Origin: Bradyrhizobium sp. CIAT3101
Lineage (GTDB): Bacteria; Pseudomonadota; Alphaproteobacteria; Rhizobiales; Xanthobacteraceae
Assembly: GCF_029714945.1 (NCBI RefSeq)
Contig: NZ_CP121634.1
Span: forward strand, 6,407,001 to 6,471,000
Direction: 5' to 3'
DNA length: 64,000 bases
The translations under genes were made by a program, and so were the position numbers. Positions within the stretch are counted from its first letter, which is position 1. Every line of letters begins with the position of its first letter. The notes under the pieces are model-generated. The model worked only from the letters and a program-made list of their open reading frames with translations, searched no databases and was not told where the DNA came from. This document shows, one piece after another, positions 1-7,692 of this stretch.

Positions 1-631
1 TGCCCGGGAACAGCCCGCGCTTGTCGCATTCCTTGATGATCTTGTCGTAGATCGCGAGAATCTCCGGTTCGGTACGGTCGAGCTTCGGCTCGAGGCCGTA
101 GGAGAAGCCGAGATCGGACGGCCCGATATAGACGCCATTGAGGCCTTCGACGTCGAGGATCGCTTCCATGTTCTCGACCGCGGTCTTGGTCTCCATCATC
201 GGCAGCAGCACGATGTCGTCGTTGGCCGTCTTCTGATAGGAGCCCGCGGTGCCGTACATGCCGGCGCGGATCGGACCGTTGGAGCGGACGCCCTTCGGCG
301 GATATTTCGAATAGGAAACGAGGTTCTTGGCTTCCTGGGGCGTGTTGACCATCGGGCAGATCACGCCATAGGCGCCGCCGTCGAGCACCTTGCCGATGAT
401 GCCGGGCTCGTTCCAGGGCACGCGGACCATCGGGGTGACCGGATGCTTGTCCATGGCCTGGAAGCACTGCACCATCGAGAGGTAATCCTGCACGCCGTGC
501 TGCATGTCGACGGTGACGCTGTCGAAGCCGCATTGCGCGATCATCTCAGCCGAGAAGCCGGAGGGAATAGCGAGCCACGCGTTGACCACGGCCTTGCCCG
601 ACTTCCAGATTTCCTTGACCTTGTTCGCCAC
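1..631 (-). CDS. HpcH/HpaI family aldolase, candidate HpaI (3' end beyond the window)
   Basis: A class II metal-dependent aldolase of the HpcH/HpaI family. The visible 210 residues include the conserved VDMQHG segment, VPWNEPG, VICPMVNTPQEA and IGPSDLG. In homoprotocatechuate degradation HpaI splits 2,4-dihydroxyhept-2-enedioate to pyruvate and succinic semialdehyde, and the hpa genes at 5794-11266 make that role likely. The start is GTG at 631, preceded by an AGGAAGG ribosome-binding site; no ATG fits the family N-terminus. It lies 268 bp after the Liv transporter genes on the same strand, so it may be read with them or from its own promoter. The C-terminus is missing because the window ends. 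Other family members cleave other 4-hydroxy-2-oxo acids, so the substrate is inferred from context. Confidence 0.85.
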   Translation of the reverse strand, partial: MANKVKEIWKSGKAVVNAWLAIPSGFSAEMIAQCGFDSVTVDMQHGVQDYLSMVQCFQAMDKHPVTPMVRVPWNEPGIIGKVLDGGAYGVICPMVNTPQEAKNLVSYSKYPPKGVRSNGPIRAGMYGTAGSYQKTANDDIVLLPMMETKTAVENMEAILDVEGLNGVYIGPSDLGFSYGLEPKLDRTEPEILAIYDKIIKECDKRGLFPG

Positions 632-650
632 GTTGCCTTCCTTCTTCGTT

Positions 651-690
651 GTTTGGACCGTGTTTTTTGGACCGTGTTTTTGGACGGCGT
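651..690. repeat. Three-copy short direct repeat upstream of the aldolase gene
   Basis: The core TTGGAC occurs at 653, 667 and 680, each with a T-rich lead and followed by CGTG or GGCG, giving a period of 13-14 bp. It sits 20-60 bp upstream of the aldolase start at 631. The spacing is not an exact helical turn. The rest of the gap (691-899) shows no gene, only a partial piece resembling the CGCAATGACG repeat family. Confidence 0.5.
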
Positions 691-899
691 TGTTTGCACC
701 GCCGTCACCACGCCGGGCGCTGCGACAGCACCCCCTCGCTGTTACCGCGAACCGGGTCGCCGCGCTACGCTCGCAATGACGCAAGACCTATGCGCTCGCC
801 TACTGGGGCGGGCCTCGCGGGCGGCGCCACTATCGCCGCCCGGGTGTCATCCCGCAAGGGGAAGCCGCCCGGGTCGTGTCCCGGAACGGAACCCTCGGT

Positions 900-1631
900 C
901 TAGGCGCTCGCCTTGGCATGCCCGCCGAGATAGGCCGCGCGGATCGCCTCGTTGCCCCAGAGTTCGTCGGGCTTGCCGCCGAGCACGATACGGCCGGTCT
1001 CCAGCACATAGCCGTAATCGGCCACCGACAGGCCCATGCGCGCGTTCTGCTCGACCAGCAGCACGGTCGTATTGCGCCGGATCTCGGAGATGATCTTGAA
1101 CACGGCCTGCACGATGACGGGCGCCAGCCCAAGCGAGGGCTCGTCCAGCAGCAACAGCCGCGGCTTGGCCATCAGCCCGCGCGCAACCGCCACCATCTGC
1201 AACTGGCCGCCGGACAGCGTCCAGCCGAGTGCGTTGCTGAACTTGCGGATATCCGGGAACAGATCGAACATCGCATCCGCCTCGCGCGAGATCTCGGAGG
1301 TCGCGGCCCGGCGATTGGACGCGCCGAGCATGATGTTCTCCTTCACCGTCAGACCCGGAAAGACGCGGCGTCCCTCCGGCACGTGGCTGATGCCCATGCG
1401 GACGATCGCTTCCGGGCCGAGGCCCGCAATCGACTTGCCGTCGAACACGATGTCGCCGGAGGTCGGTTTTGCAAGGCCGGAGATGGCGCGCAGGGTCGTC
1501 GACTTGCCGGCGCCGTTGGCGCCCAGCAGCGTCACCACCTGGCCCTGCTCCACGGCGCAGGTCACGCCGCGCAGCGCTTCGATCTCGCCGTAACGCACCA
1601 CGAGGTTGCGGATTTCGAGCAACGGCATCAT
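900..1631 (-). CDS. Liv-type ABC transporter ATP-binding protein (LivF family), first operon
   Basis: An ATPase subunit (243 aa) of a branched-chain-amino-acid-type (HAAT) importer. Walker A GANGAGKST is at residues 37-45, the LSGGQ signature at 139-143, and Walker B LLLLDEP at 159-165, followed by the VEQN segment typical of LivF. It is cytoplasmic and works with the LivG domain of the neighbouring fusion. Its ATG overlaps the TGA of the fusion gene by 4 bp, so the two are translationally coupled. It is the last gene of the unit binding protein - LivH - LivM/G - LivF. Next to the hpa genes the natural substrate may be an aromatic acid rather than an amino acid; that is inference. Confidence 0.93.
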   Translation of the reverse strand: MMPLLEIRNLVVRYGEIEALRGVTCAVEQGQVVTLLGANGAGKSTTLRAISGLAKPTSGDIVFDGKSIAGLGPEAIVRMGISHVPEGRRVFPGLTVKENIMLGASNRRAATSEISREADAMFDLFPDIRKFSNALGWTLSGGQLQMVAVARGLMAKPRLLLLDEPSLGLAPVIVQAVFKIISEIRRNTTVLLVEQNARMGLSVADYGYVLETGRIVLGGKPDELWGNEAIRAAYLGGHAKASA

Positions 1632-3406
1632 TCGCTCCCGAGATAGGCGGAGACGACGTCGGGATGACGCAGCACGGCCATGGATTCGCCATCCGCGATG
1701 CGGCGTCCGAAGTTGAGCACGGTGATGTGCTGGGCGGCTTCCGAGACCAGCGTCATGTCGTGATCGATGATCAGGATGGTGAGCCCTTGCGCTGCGATGC
1801 GCTTGAGCAGCTCGTGCAGCTCGAGCTTCTCGGTCGAGTTCAGACCGGCCGCGGGCTCATCGAGCAGCAGCAGCGTCGGATTCGACGCCAGTGCGCGCGC
1901 GATCTCGATCAGGCGCTGATGGCCGTAGGAGAAGCTCGAGATCAGCTCGTTGGCGCGGTTGCCGAGGCCGACGAAGGTGAGCGCCTCCATCGCGCGTTCG
2001 GTCAACGCGTCGTCGCCCTTCCCGACCATGGTGTTGCCGGGCTGTTCCGCGCCGATCTCGACATTCTCCAGCGCCGTCATCGAACGGAACAAGCGGATGT
2101 TCTGGAAAGTGCGGCCGAGACCCGATGCCGTGCGCTGATGCGGCGGCATGTGGGTGATGTCGGTGCCGTCGAGCACGATCTTGCCTGCGGTCGCCACGTA
2201 GAGACCCGAGAGCACGTTGAGCGTCGTGGTCTTGCCGGAGCCGTTCGGCCCGATCAGCGCATGCACGCCACCGCGCTTCACGGCGATATCGACGCCGTCG
2301 ACGGCCTTGAGGCCACCGAAGTGCTTCGACAGACCAGTGACTTCCAGCACGATGTCGCCGCCGACGCTGGCCGGCTTCAGCTGGAGGGCCGCCGCCGCCG
2401 GCGTGGCCTTGATCTTGGCACGCCAGCGCGTGAAGGCGTCGGCGACAAAGCCCCAGATGCCGTCGGGCATGAAGCGGATGATCAGGATCACGAACAGGCC
2501 GTAGATGGCGAGGTACAGGCCCGGCACGCTCTTGAGGAAGCGCAGCCATTCCGGGATCAGGATCAGCAGGCCCGTACCGATCGCAGAGCCGATCGGCGAG
2601 GCCACGCCGCCGAGCAGCGACATGGTCAGGAACACGATCGATTCCGCGAACGAGAACTGATCGGGGCTGACATAGGCAAAGCCGCCGGCGAACAATCCAC
2701 CCGCGAGACCGCCGAGCAGTGCACAGAGCGCAAAGGCGTAGATCTTGGTGCGGAAGACGTCGATGCCGTTGACGCCGGCCGCCAGCTCGTTGTCGCGCAC
2801 CGCGCGCATGGCGCGGCCGAGCTTGGTATCGGCGAGATGCCAGACCAGATAGCCGACGATCGCGAGCATCGCGACGCAGAAGGCAAGATAGCTCTGCGAC
2901 GACTGGAACAGCTCCGGACGCTTGATGTTGGGGACGCCGTCGGGTCCATGCGTCAGCCAGATCGCGTTGATCATGACCAGGGTGACGATCTGCTGGAACG
3001 AGATCGTCACCATGGCGAGGTAATGGCCGCCGAGCCGCAAGGTCGACATGCCGAGGAAGGCGCCGGCGAGCAGCGAGATCAGGCAGCCGCCAACGAGACA
3101 GAGCCAGAAGCTGACATGAAGGTCCGTCGTGCCGATGCCGACCGCGTAAGCGCCGAGACCGAAGAACGCGGCCTGCGCCAGGTTGATCTGGCCGCACAGG
3201 CCGAGCACGACAGAGAGGCCGAACACCGCGATCGCGAATGTCGTGGCCTGCAGCAGGATGTTGTGGACGTATCCGTCGAAGCGCATGGTCGCGGCGAGTG
3301 CGACCAGGATCGCCGCGCCGATGAAATACGGCAGGTGCCGGAGCAGCAGCGGCTTCGAGTGGATGGCGGGCGCCGGAATCGGCATGTTGTCGCTGGGGGC
3401 GCTCAT
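1628..3406 (-). CDS. Liv-type ABC transporter fusion: LivM permease plus LivG ATPase
   Basis: A 592-residue fusion. Residues 1-320 are a hydrophobic LivM permease domain, including the CGQINLAQAAFFGLGAYA segment around 71-88. A short Ala/Lys linker follows, then a LivG ATPase domain from about 352 with Walker A GPNGSGKTT at 386-394, a degenerate signature FSYGHQR at 492-498 and Walker B LLLLDEP at 512-518. The start chosen is the ATG at 3406, which overlaps the livH stop as ATGA; longer upstream reading would run through livH. The fused chain gives one permease half and one ATPase half in a single polypeptide. The second Liv operon in this window keeps the two as separate genes. Confidence 0.93.
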   Translation of the reverse strand: MSAPSDNMPIPAPAIHSKPLLLRHLPYFIGAAILVALAATMRFDGYVHNILLQATTFAIAVFGLSVVLGLCGQINLAQAAFFGLGAYAVGIGTTDLHVSFWLCLVGGCLISLLAGAFLGMSTLRLGGHYLAMVTISFQQIVTLVMINAIWLTHGPDGVPNIKRPELFQSSQSYLAFCVAMLAIVGYLVWHLADTKLGRAMRAVRDNELAAGVNGIDVFRTKIYAFALCALLGGLAGGLFAGGFAYVSPDQFSFAESIVFLTMSLLGGVASPIGSAIGTGLLILIPEWLRFLKSVPGLYLAIYGLFVILIIRFMPDGIWGFVADAFTRWRAKIKATPAAAALQLKPASVGGDIVLEVTGLSKHFGGLKAVDGVDIAVKRGGVHALIGPNGSGKTTTLNVLSGLYVATAGKIVLDGTDITHMPPHQRTASGLGRTFQNIRLFRSMTALENVEIGAEQPGNTMVGKGDDALTERAMEALTFVGLGNRANELISSFSYGHQRLIEIARALASNPTLLLLDEPAAGLNSTEKLELHELLKRIAAQGLTILIIDHDMTLVSEAAQHITVLNFGRRIADGESMAVLRHPDVVSAYLGSE

Positions 3407-4275
3407 GCTTTTTCCGCCACGCGTTCGCCGAAGATGCCCTGCGGCCGGAAGATCAGGAAAGCGATCAGCACCAGGAAGGCGAAGCCGTCCTTGTACGGCA
3501 CCGAGACATAGGCCGCGCCAAAGGTCTCGATCACGCCGAGCGCGAGCCCGCCGATGATGGCACCGGCGACGTCGCCGAACCCACCAATAATCGTGGCAGC
3601 AAATGCCTTCAGCCCGATGGTCGAACCCATCTGGATCGAGACGAACAACACGGGCGCGACCAGGATGCCGGCGAGACCACCGAGCACCGCCGAATAGATG
3701 AAGGTGATCATGATCATGGTCGAGACGGAAATGCCGAGCAGCGAGGCCATCTCCTTGTCCTGCGAGGTCGCCTGCAGCTTCTTGCCGAGCAGCGTCTTCT
3801 CGAAGAACCAGAAGTTGAAGATCACGAGGCAGATCGTGACGCCGATGATCAGCAGATACTGGCTGTCGAGATAGACCGGGCCGAGCTGGATGCCGGGCGT
3901 GTCGAACCAGCCCTGCAGCACCTGCGGCTGCGGACCGTAGATCGCGAGCACGGAATTCGCCAGCAGGATCGAGGCGCCGATGGTGGCGATGATCACGGGC
4001 AGATAGGTGCGGTGGCGCAGCGGATAATAGACGCCGAGATTGAAGACGACACCGAGCAGCGCCATGCCGAGCAGCGCGACGATGAAGGCCGCCCAATAGG
4101 GCAGACCGGCTTCGACCGCGACGACCATCAGATAGGCCGCGACCATGGAGAATTCGCCCTGGGCGAAATTCACCACATTGGTGGCACGGAAGATCAGCAC
4201 GAAGCCGAGCGCGACCAGCGCGTAGACGGCGCCGATACCGATGCCGGTAAAGAGCAATTGGAGGGCGAGATCCAT
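3403..4275 (-). CDS. Liv-type ABC transporter permease (LivH family), first operon
   Basis: A 290-residue inner-membrane permease. It has the LivH pattern MDLALQLLFTGIGIGAVYAL followed by the VVNFAQGEF motif, and about eight hydrophobic segments. It pairs with the LivM domain to form the translocation channel. The start at 4275 matches the usual family N-terminus. A GTG at 4308 would add 11 residues, and neither start has a strong Shine-Dalgarno sequence, so the choice rests on family length. The stop overlaps the next gene by 4 bp (ATGA). The gene is separated from the binding-protein gene by 83 bp carrying a strong hairpin. Confidence 0.92.
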   Translation of the reverse strand: MDLALQLLFTGIGIGAVYALVALGFVLIFRATNVVNFAQGEFSMVAAYLMVVAVEAGLPYWAAFIVALLGMALLGVVFNLGVYYPLRHRTYLPVIIATIGASILLANSVLAIYGPQPQVLQGWFDTPGIQLGPVYLDSQYLLIIGVTICLVIFNFWFFEKTLLGKKLQATSQDKEMASLLGISVSTMIMITFIYSAVLGGLAGILVAPVLFVSIQMGSTIGLKAFAATIIGGFGDVAGAIIGGLALGVIETFGAAYVSVPYKDGFAFLVLIAFLIFRPQGIFGERVAEKA

Positions 4276-4321
4276 GACAAGCTTCTGTTGGAGGTCAGAG
4301 TAGTCCACCGAATGACGTATC

Positions 4322-4349
4322 GACCTCCCCGACCGGAATCGGGGAGGTC
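4322..4349 (-). promoter_or_regulatory. Stable hairpin between binding-protein gene and livH
   Basis: An exact inverted repeat with 11-bp arms (GACCTCCCCGA / TCGGGGAGGTC) and a 6-nt CCGGAA loop. It begins 10 bp after the binding-protein stop codon in the direction of transcription. No T-run follows, so it is not a standard terminator. It is better read as an mRNA-stabilising or attenuating element that lets the binding protein be made in excess over the membrane subunits. Confidence 0.6.
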
Positions 4350-4358
4350 GCGAGAACG

Positions 4359-5504
4359 TCAGTCGTTGAACTCGATGTGCTTGTCGAAGACGATATTGCC
4401 CTTGTCGTTCTTCACGATGTTGTAGCCGTGGAGACCATCGCCGTTCTGGTCGAAATTGTATTCGCCTTCGGCGCCGGCGAACTTTTTGGTCGCCAGGATG
4501 GCTTCGCGGATCTTGCCGGGATCAGTCGATCCGGCCTTGTTGATCGCGGCAGCCAAGACGTTGACCGCATCGAACGTCCAGGAGCTCTGGTTGTCCGGCG
4601 CGACCTTGACCGCGTCGCGGTAGATCTTGCCGAACGCCTTCGAGCCCTCGCTGGAATCCTCGGCATAGTCGGCCACGCCATAGGTGTTGTAGAGCGCGGG
4701 ACCGGCCAGCTTCAGCGCGGTGATGTTGACGATCGAGGGCGAGCCGACCCACGGGATATTCACGCCGAGTTGACGGAGCTGGCGGGCGAAGATGCCGAGG
4801 TCGTTCTCGAAGGTGAAGTAGGAACCGAGAATCTCGGCGCCCGATTGCTTGATCGCGAGCACGACCGGCGTGAAGTCCTGGCTCTGGTTGGCGTAGCCCT
4901 GATCGAGCACCGAGGGGGCCCCGAGCTTTTCCAGCGCGGCCGTCAGCGCCTTGCCGCCGGCCGTGCCGAAGGCGTCGGTCGAGTGCAGCACGGCCCACTT
5001 TTTCTTGCCGAGCGTGTTGACGCCGTATTCTGCGATGACGCGGCCGGAATAGCTGTCATTGGGACGGCAGCGGAACAGCCACTGATTGCCCATATGGGTA
5101 AGATTCGGATCGGTGCCGCCGATCATCACGGGCTTGCCGAGCTTGATGACGTCGGGCGCCATCGCATGCACCTGGGTCGAACGGATCGAGCCGAGGAAGC
5201 CGACGATGTCGGACTGCGCGGCGAGTTTTGAGAACGCGAGCACGATGCCGGGGTTGGTGGTCTGGTCGTCCTCGACGATCAGCTCGCCCTGCTTTCCCAG
5301 GATACCGCCGGCCTTGTTGACGGCCTCGAGCGCGAGCTTGGCCCCCTTGATGGCGTACCCGCCTGATTCAGCGGCCGGACCGGTGACGGGCGCGCACATG
5401 CCGATCTTGATGGTGGCGCCCTGCGCATTTGCGCTCTTGATGAGGTATGGCGCGGCAATGCCGGCAGCAATTCCGGCAGCGAAGTCGCGTCTCGTCAGTC
5501 TCAT
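4359..5504 (-). CDS. Liv-type ABC transporter periplasmic substrate-binding protein, first operon
   Basis: A 381-residue type I periplasmic binding protein (Peripla_BP_6 family). The N-terminus MRLTRRDFAAG carries a twin-arginine motif (R5-R6), then a hydrophobic stretch and a likely cleavage near SANA-QG, so Tat export is expected. The mature part starts IKIGMCAPVTGPAAESG, the usual lobe-1 opening. The start at 5504 is chosen for the GGGAGGAA site 5 nt upstream. This is the first gene of the importer operon. Liv-type proteins of this family in Rhodopseudomonas and Bradyrhizobium include aromatic-acid binders. With hpaR and the hpa genes next door, 4-hydroxyphenylacetate, homoprotocatechuate or a related acid is a plausible ligand, but specificity cannot be read from the sequence. 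Confidence 0.92.
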   Translation of the reverse strand: MRLTRRDFAAGIAAGIAAPYLIKSANAQGATIKIGMCAPVTGPAAESGGYAIKGAKLALEAVNKAGGILGKQGELIVEDDQTTNPGIVLAFSKLAAQSDIVGFLGSIRSTQVHAMAPDVIKLGKPVMIGGTDPNLTHMGNQWLFRCRPNDSYSGRVIAEYGVNTLGKKKWAVLHSTDAFGTAGGKALTAALEKLGAPSVLDQGYANQSQDFTPVVLAIKQSGAEILGSYFTFENDLGIFARQLRQLGVNIPWVGSPSIVNITALKLAGPALYNTYGVADYAEDSSEGSKAFGKIYRDAVKVAPDNQSSWTFDAVNVLAAAINKAGSTDPGKIREAILATKKFAGAEGEYNFDQNGDGLHGYNIVKNDKGNIVFDKHIEFND

Positions 5505-5746
5505 ACATTCCTCCCTGGGGCCGGGCATCCTTGTCGGCCCTTCTTTGTTTGGCTTCTGAATACAGAGCCGGATGCTACTTACGGATTCTACCGGCGTGAG
5601 TAAATTGATATTGAGACGCCATCGACTAAGTACGGAGAGTTCACGCCCCGATGGTGATTAACACCTGCGGCGGCGATCTATTCTCAGCTGCTTTTTCCAG
5701 GCTTTTCACGCAATTCGCGTCGCGAGCACTGCCCACGCGTTATGCA

Positions 5747-5801
5747 ATGATGACAGTCATGCGTGACGGGAACGTCATCATGCAAATTTGCCGTCACGCA
5801 T
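5747..5801. repeat. Two interlocked inverted repeats at the 3' end of hpaR
   Basis: ATGCGTGACGG (5759-5769) pairs with CCGTCACGCAT (5791-5801), and ATGATGAC (5747-5754) pairs with GTCATCAT (5774-5781). The two stems overlap and exclude each other. The right arm of the first covers the hpaR stop codon. No T-run is present. The remaining 5505-5746 is the leader of the Liv operon and contains no gene I can support. Confidence 0.5.
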
Positions 5802-6315
5802 CGTCCGTGATCTCGTCACGCGCATCCGCGGAAGCGAGGCACGATTCCAACTCGCCGAGCATCTCCTGCAACTCGGCGAGCTTGCGCGCGCCGAAGCGCT
5901 GCGTGATCTCGGCATAGATCGCTTCCGACGACGGCGCGACGGAGGCCATCAGCTTCACGCCCTCTTTCGAAATCGAGACCATGCTGCGGCGCTGGTCCGT
6001 CTTCGCCGTCTTGCGCTCGATCAAATGGCGCGCCTCGAGATCGCGCAGGATGCGCGACAGGCTCGGCCCGAGGAGAAATGCGGTGCGCGCGAGTTCCGTG
6101 ACCTCGGCGGCCTCGATCGACGCCAGCGCGCGCAGGATGCGCCATTGCTGCTCGGTCAGGCCATGCTCGCGCAGCGATGGGCGAAATTGCCGCATCACCG
6201 CCTCGCGTGCCCGCAGCAGCGACATCGGCAACGAGCGCGAGAAGTCGCGCATCGGCACCTGGCGCGCGGCAGTCGCACTTCCGTTGGTAGGATCAGCCGG
6301 TCTCTTCGCCATCAT
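5794..6315 (-). CDS. hpaR: Homoprotocatechuate degradation regulator HpaR (MarR family)
   Basis: A 173-residue MarR-type winged-helix repressor. The segment MSLLRAREAVMRQFRPSLRE followed by HGLTEQQWRILRAL is typical of the HpaR subfamily. The helix-turn-helix lies around VTELARTAFLLGPSLSRILRDLE, and the wing around TAKTDQRRSMVSIS. HpaR of E. coli represses the meta-cleavage hpa operon and is relieved by the aromatic substrate. Here it is transcribed divergently from hpaH, with a perfect 16-bp palindrome between them. The N-terminal extension of about 28 residues is longer than in enterobacterial HpaR. An internal Met (MRDFSRSLPM) could be the true start, but ATG 6315 is kept because no better ribosome-binding site is seen. 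Confidence 0.9.
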   Translation of the reverse strand: MMAKRPADPTNGSATAARQVPMRDFSRSLPMSLLRAREAVMRQFRPSLREHGLTEQQWRILRALASIEAAEVTELARTAFLLGPSLSRILRDLEARHLIERKTAKTDQRRSMVSISKEGVKLMASVAPSSEAIYAEITQRFGARKLAELQEMLGELESCLASADARDEITDDA

Positions 6316-6392
6316 GACCTTTCAACGTCGCCCTTTCAAAGCCGCCCCTTCAGACCGCAAAACGTTTGCAGTGCAGCAAGCCCAGATTCTGT

Positions 6393-6421
6393 TTGACGCA
6401 TTCACTTAACATGTTAAGTAT
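6393..6421 (+). promoter_or_regulatory. Putative hpaH promoter
   Basis: TTGACG at 6393-6398 is a good -35 element. A 17-bp spacer leads to AAGTAT at 6416-6421, a weak -10. The 16-bp palindrome lies in the spacer and overlaps the -10, which is how a repressor site would be placed. The call is by eye only. Confidence 0.35.
6404..6419. promoter_or_regulatory. Candidate HpaR operator, perfect 16-bp palindrome
   Basis: ACTTAACATGTTAAGT is a perfect palindrome of the size and AT-rich type bound by MarR-family dimers. It lies between the divergent hpaR and hpaH starts, 34 bp upstream of the hpaH ATG and about 90 bp upstream of hpaR. A weaker motif, GCAAA-ACG-TTTGC at 6357-6369, could be a second site nearer hpaR. 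Confidence 0.65.
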
Positions 6422-6452
6422 TTCCGGGCACCACAAATTTGGTCGATCACCA

Positions 6453-7259
6453 ATGGCGCTTTCCAACGACGATATCCTTGCTTGCGCGAACCGTCTGCAC
6501 CAGGCGGAGAAGACCCGTGTGCAGATCCGGCAGCTCTCGCAGGATTTCCCCGACATCACCATCGCCCATGCCTACGCGATTCAGAAGGCGTGGGTCGACA
6601 TCAAGATCGGCGAAGGACGCCTCGTCAAAGGCCACAAGATCGGCCTGACCTCGAAGGCGATGCAGAGCGCGCTCAACATCGACGAGCCGGATTCCGGCGT
6701 GCTGCTCGACGACATGTTCTTCGCCGATGGCGGGATCGTCCCGACCGAGCGCTTCATCGCGACGCGCGTCGAGGCCGAGCTTGCCTTCGTCATGAGCAAG
6801 CGGCTCGAAGGCCCCGACTGCACGATGTTCGACGTGCTCAACGCCACCGACTTCGTCGTGCCGGCGCTGGAGATTCTGGACACGCGGATCGAGCGCGTCG
6901 ATCCCAGGACCAAGGCCACGCGAAAAATCTACGACACCATCGCCGACAATGCAGCGAATGCAGGCATTGTGCTCGGCGGCCGGCCGATCCGCCCGCTCGA
7001 CGCGGACCTGCGCTGGATCGGCGCGCTTTGCTTCAAGAACGGCCAGCTCGAAGAGACCGGCCTTGCCGCCGGCGTGCTCAATCATCCGGCGACCGCGGTT
7101 GCGTGGCTCGCGAACAAGATCGCGCCGCTGGGGCTCGCGCTGGAGCCCGGCCAGGTCGTGCTCGCCGGCTCCTTCATCCGTCCGATCGAGACCCGCAAGG
7201 GCGACACAATTCAAGCCGATTATGGCGCCTACGGCTCGGTCAGCTGCTACTTCGCCTAG
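6453..7259 (+). CDS. hpaH: 2-oxo-hept-4-ene-1,7-dioate hydratase HpaH
   Basis: A 268-residue member of the 2-keto-4-pentenoate hydratase / FAH superfamily, the same length as E. coli HpaH. It adds water to 2-oxohept-4-enedioate to give the substrate of HpaI. Family features are the [13 protein letters not shown] segment near the N-terminus, [10 protein letters not shown] (acidic metal-binding residues) and [10 protein letters not shown] near the C-terminus. The ATG at 6453 gives the expected length; an in-frame upstream ATG would start inside the operator. It is the first gene of the hpaH-F-E-D-FAH-ThDP run and is probably repressed by HpaR. Confidence 0.92.
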   Translation: MALSNDDILACANRLHQAEKTRVQIRQLSQDFPDITIAHAYAIQKAWVDIKIGEGRLVKGHKIGLTSKAMQSALNIDEPDSGVLLDDMFFADGGIVPTERFIATRVEAELAFVMSKRLEGPDCTMFDVLNATDFVVPALEILDTRIERVDPRTKATRKIYDTIADNAANAGIVLGGRPIRPLDADLRWIGALCFKNGQLEETGLAAGVLNHPATAVAWLANKIAPLGLALEPGQVVLAGSFIRPIETRKGDTIQADYGAYGSVSCYFA

Positions 7260-7293
7260 AAAGCAACAAGAATACACAGGGAGTGAAACCGCC

Positions 7294-7692
7294 ATGCCGC
7301 ATTTCACGATCGAATATTCGGCCAATCTCGACAGCCGTCTCGACATCGGCGCCGTCTGCGAGGTGGTGCGCAAGGCCGCGGTCGAAACCGGCATCTTCCC
7401 GCTCGGCGGCATCCGCGTCCGCGCCATCCGCTGCGAGCACTACGCAGTCGCGGATAACAAGCACGATTACGGCTTCCTCGACATGCTGCTGCGCATCGGC
7501 GAAGGCCGCGACCTCGCCACACGCCAAAAGGCCGGCGAGCACGTTTTCCAGGCGCTTTCAAAACATCTCGATCCCGTCTTCGCCGCCAGCAAGTTCGCTT
7601 TGTCGTTCGACATGCAGATCAATGACAAGGACACCAGCTGGAAGCGCAACAACATCCACGACGCATTGAAAGTGGTGGCCGCCCATGGATAA
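7294..7692 (+). CDS. hpaF: 5-carboxymethyl-2-hydroxymuconate delta-isomerase HpaF
   Basis: A 132-residue tautomerase-superfamily enzyme. The N-terminus MPHFTIEYSANLD supplies the Pro2 general base expected of this family after Met removal. It converts 5-carboxymethyl-2-hydroxymuconate to 5-oxopent-3-ene-1,2,5-tricarboxylate. It starts 34 bp after hpaH behind an AGGGAG site and overlaps hpaE by 8 bp, so it belongs to the same operon and is probably coupled with hpaE. The length is close to the 126 residues of the E. coli enzyme. Confidence 0.9.
   Translation: MPHFTIEYSANLDSRLDIGAVCEVVRKAAVETGIFPLGGIRVRAIRCEHYAVADNKHDYGFLDMLLRIGEGRDLATRQKAGEHVFQALSKHLDPVFAASKFALSFDMQINDKDTSWKRNNIHDALKVVAAHG

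Noticed and set aside
1469..3511. 680-codon open frame on the plus strand across the Liv genes
   Set aside because: Antisense to LivM-LivG and LivF, which have Walker motifs and overlapping start/stop signals; composition is non-protein-like.
4276..4308. GTG start 11 codons upstream for the first livH
   Set aside because: It has no ribosome-binding site and would add a hydrophilic leader absent from the family; kept only as an alternative.
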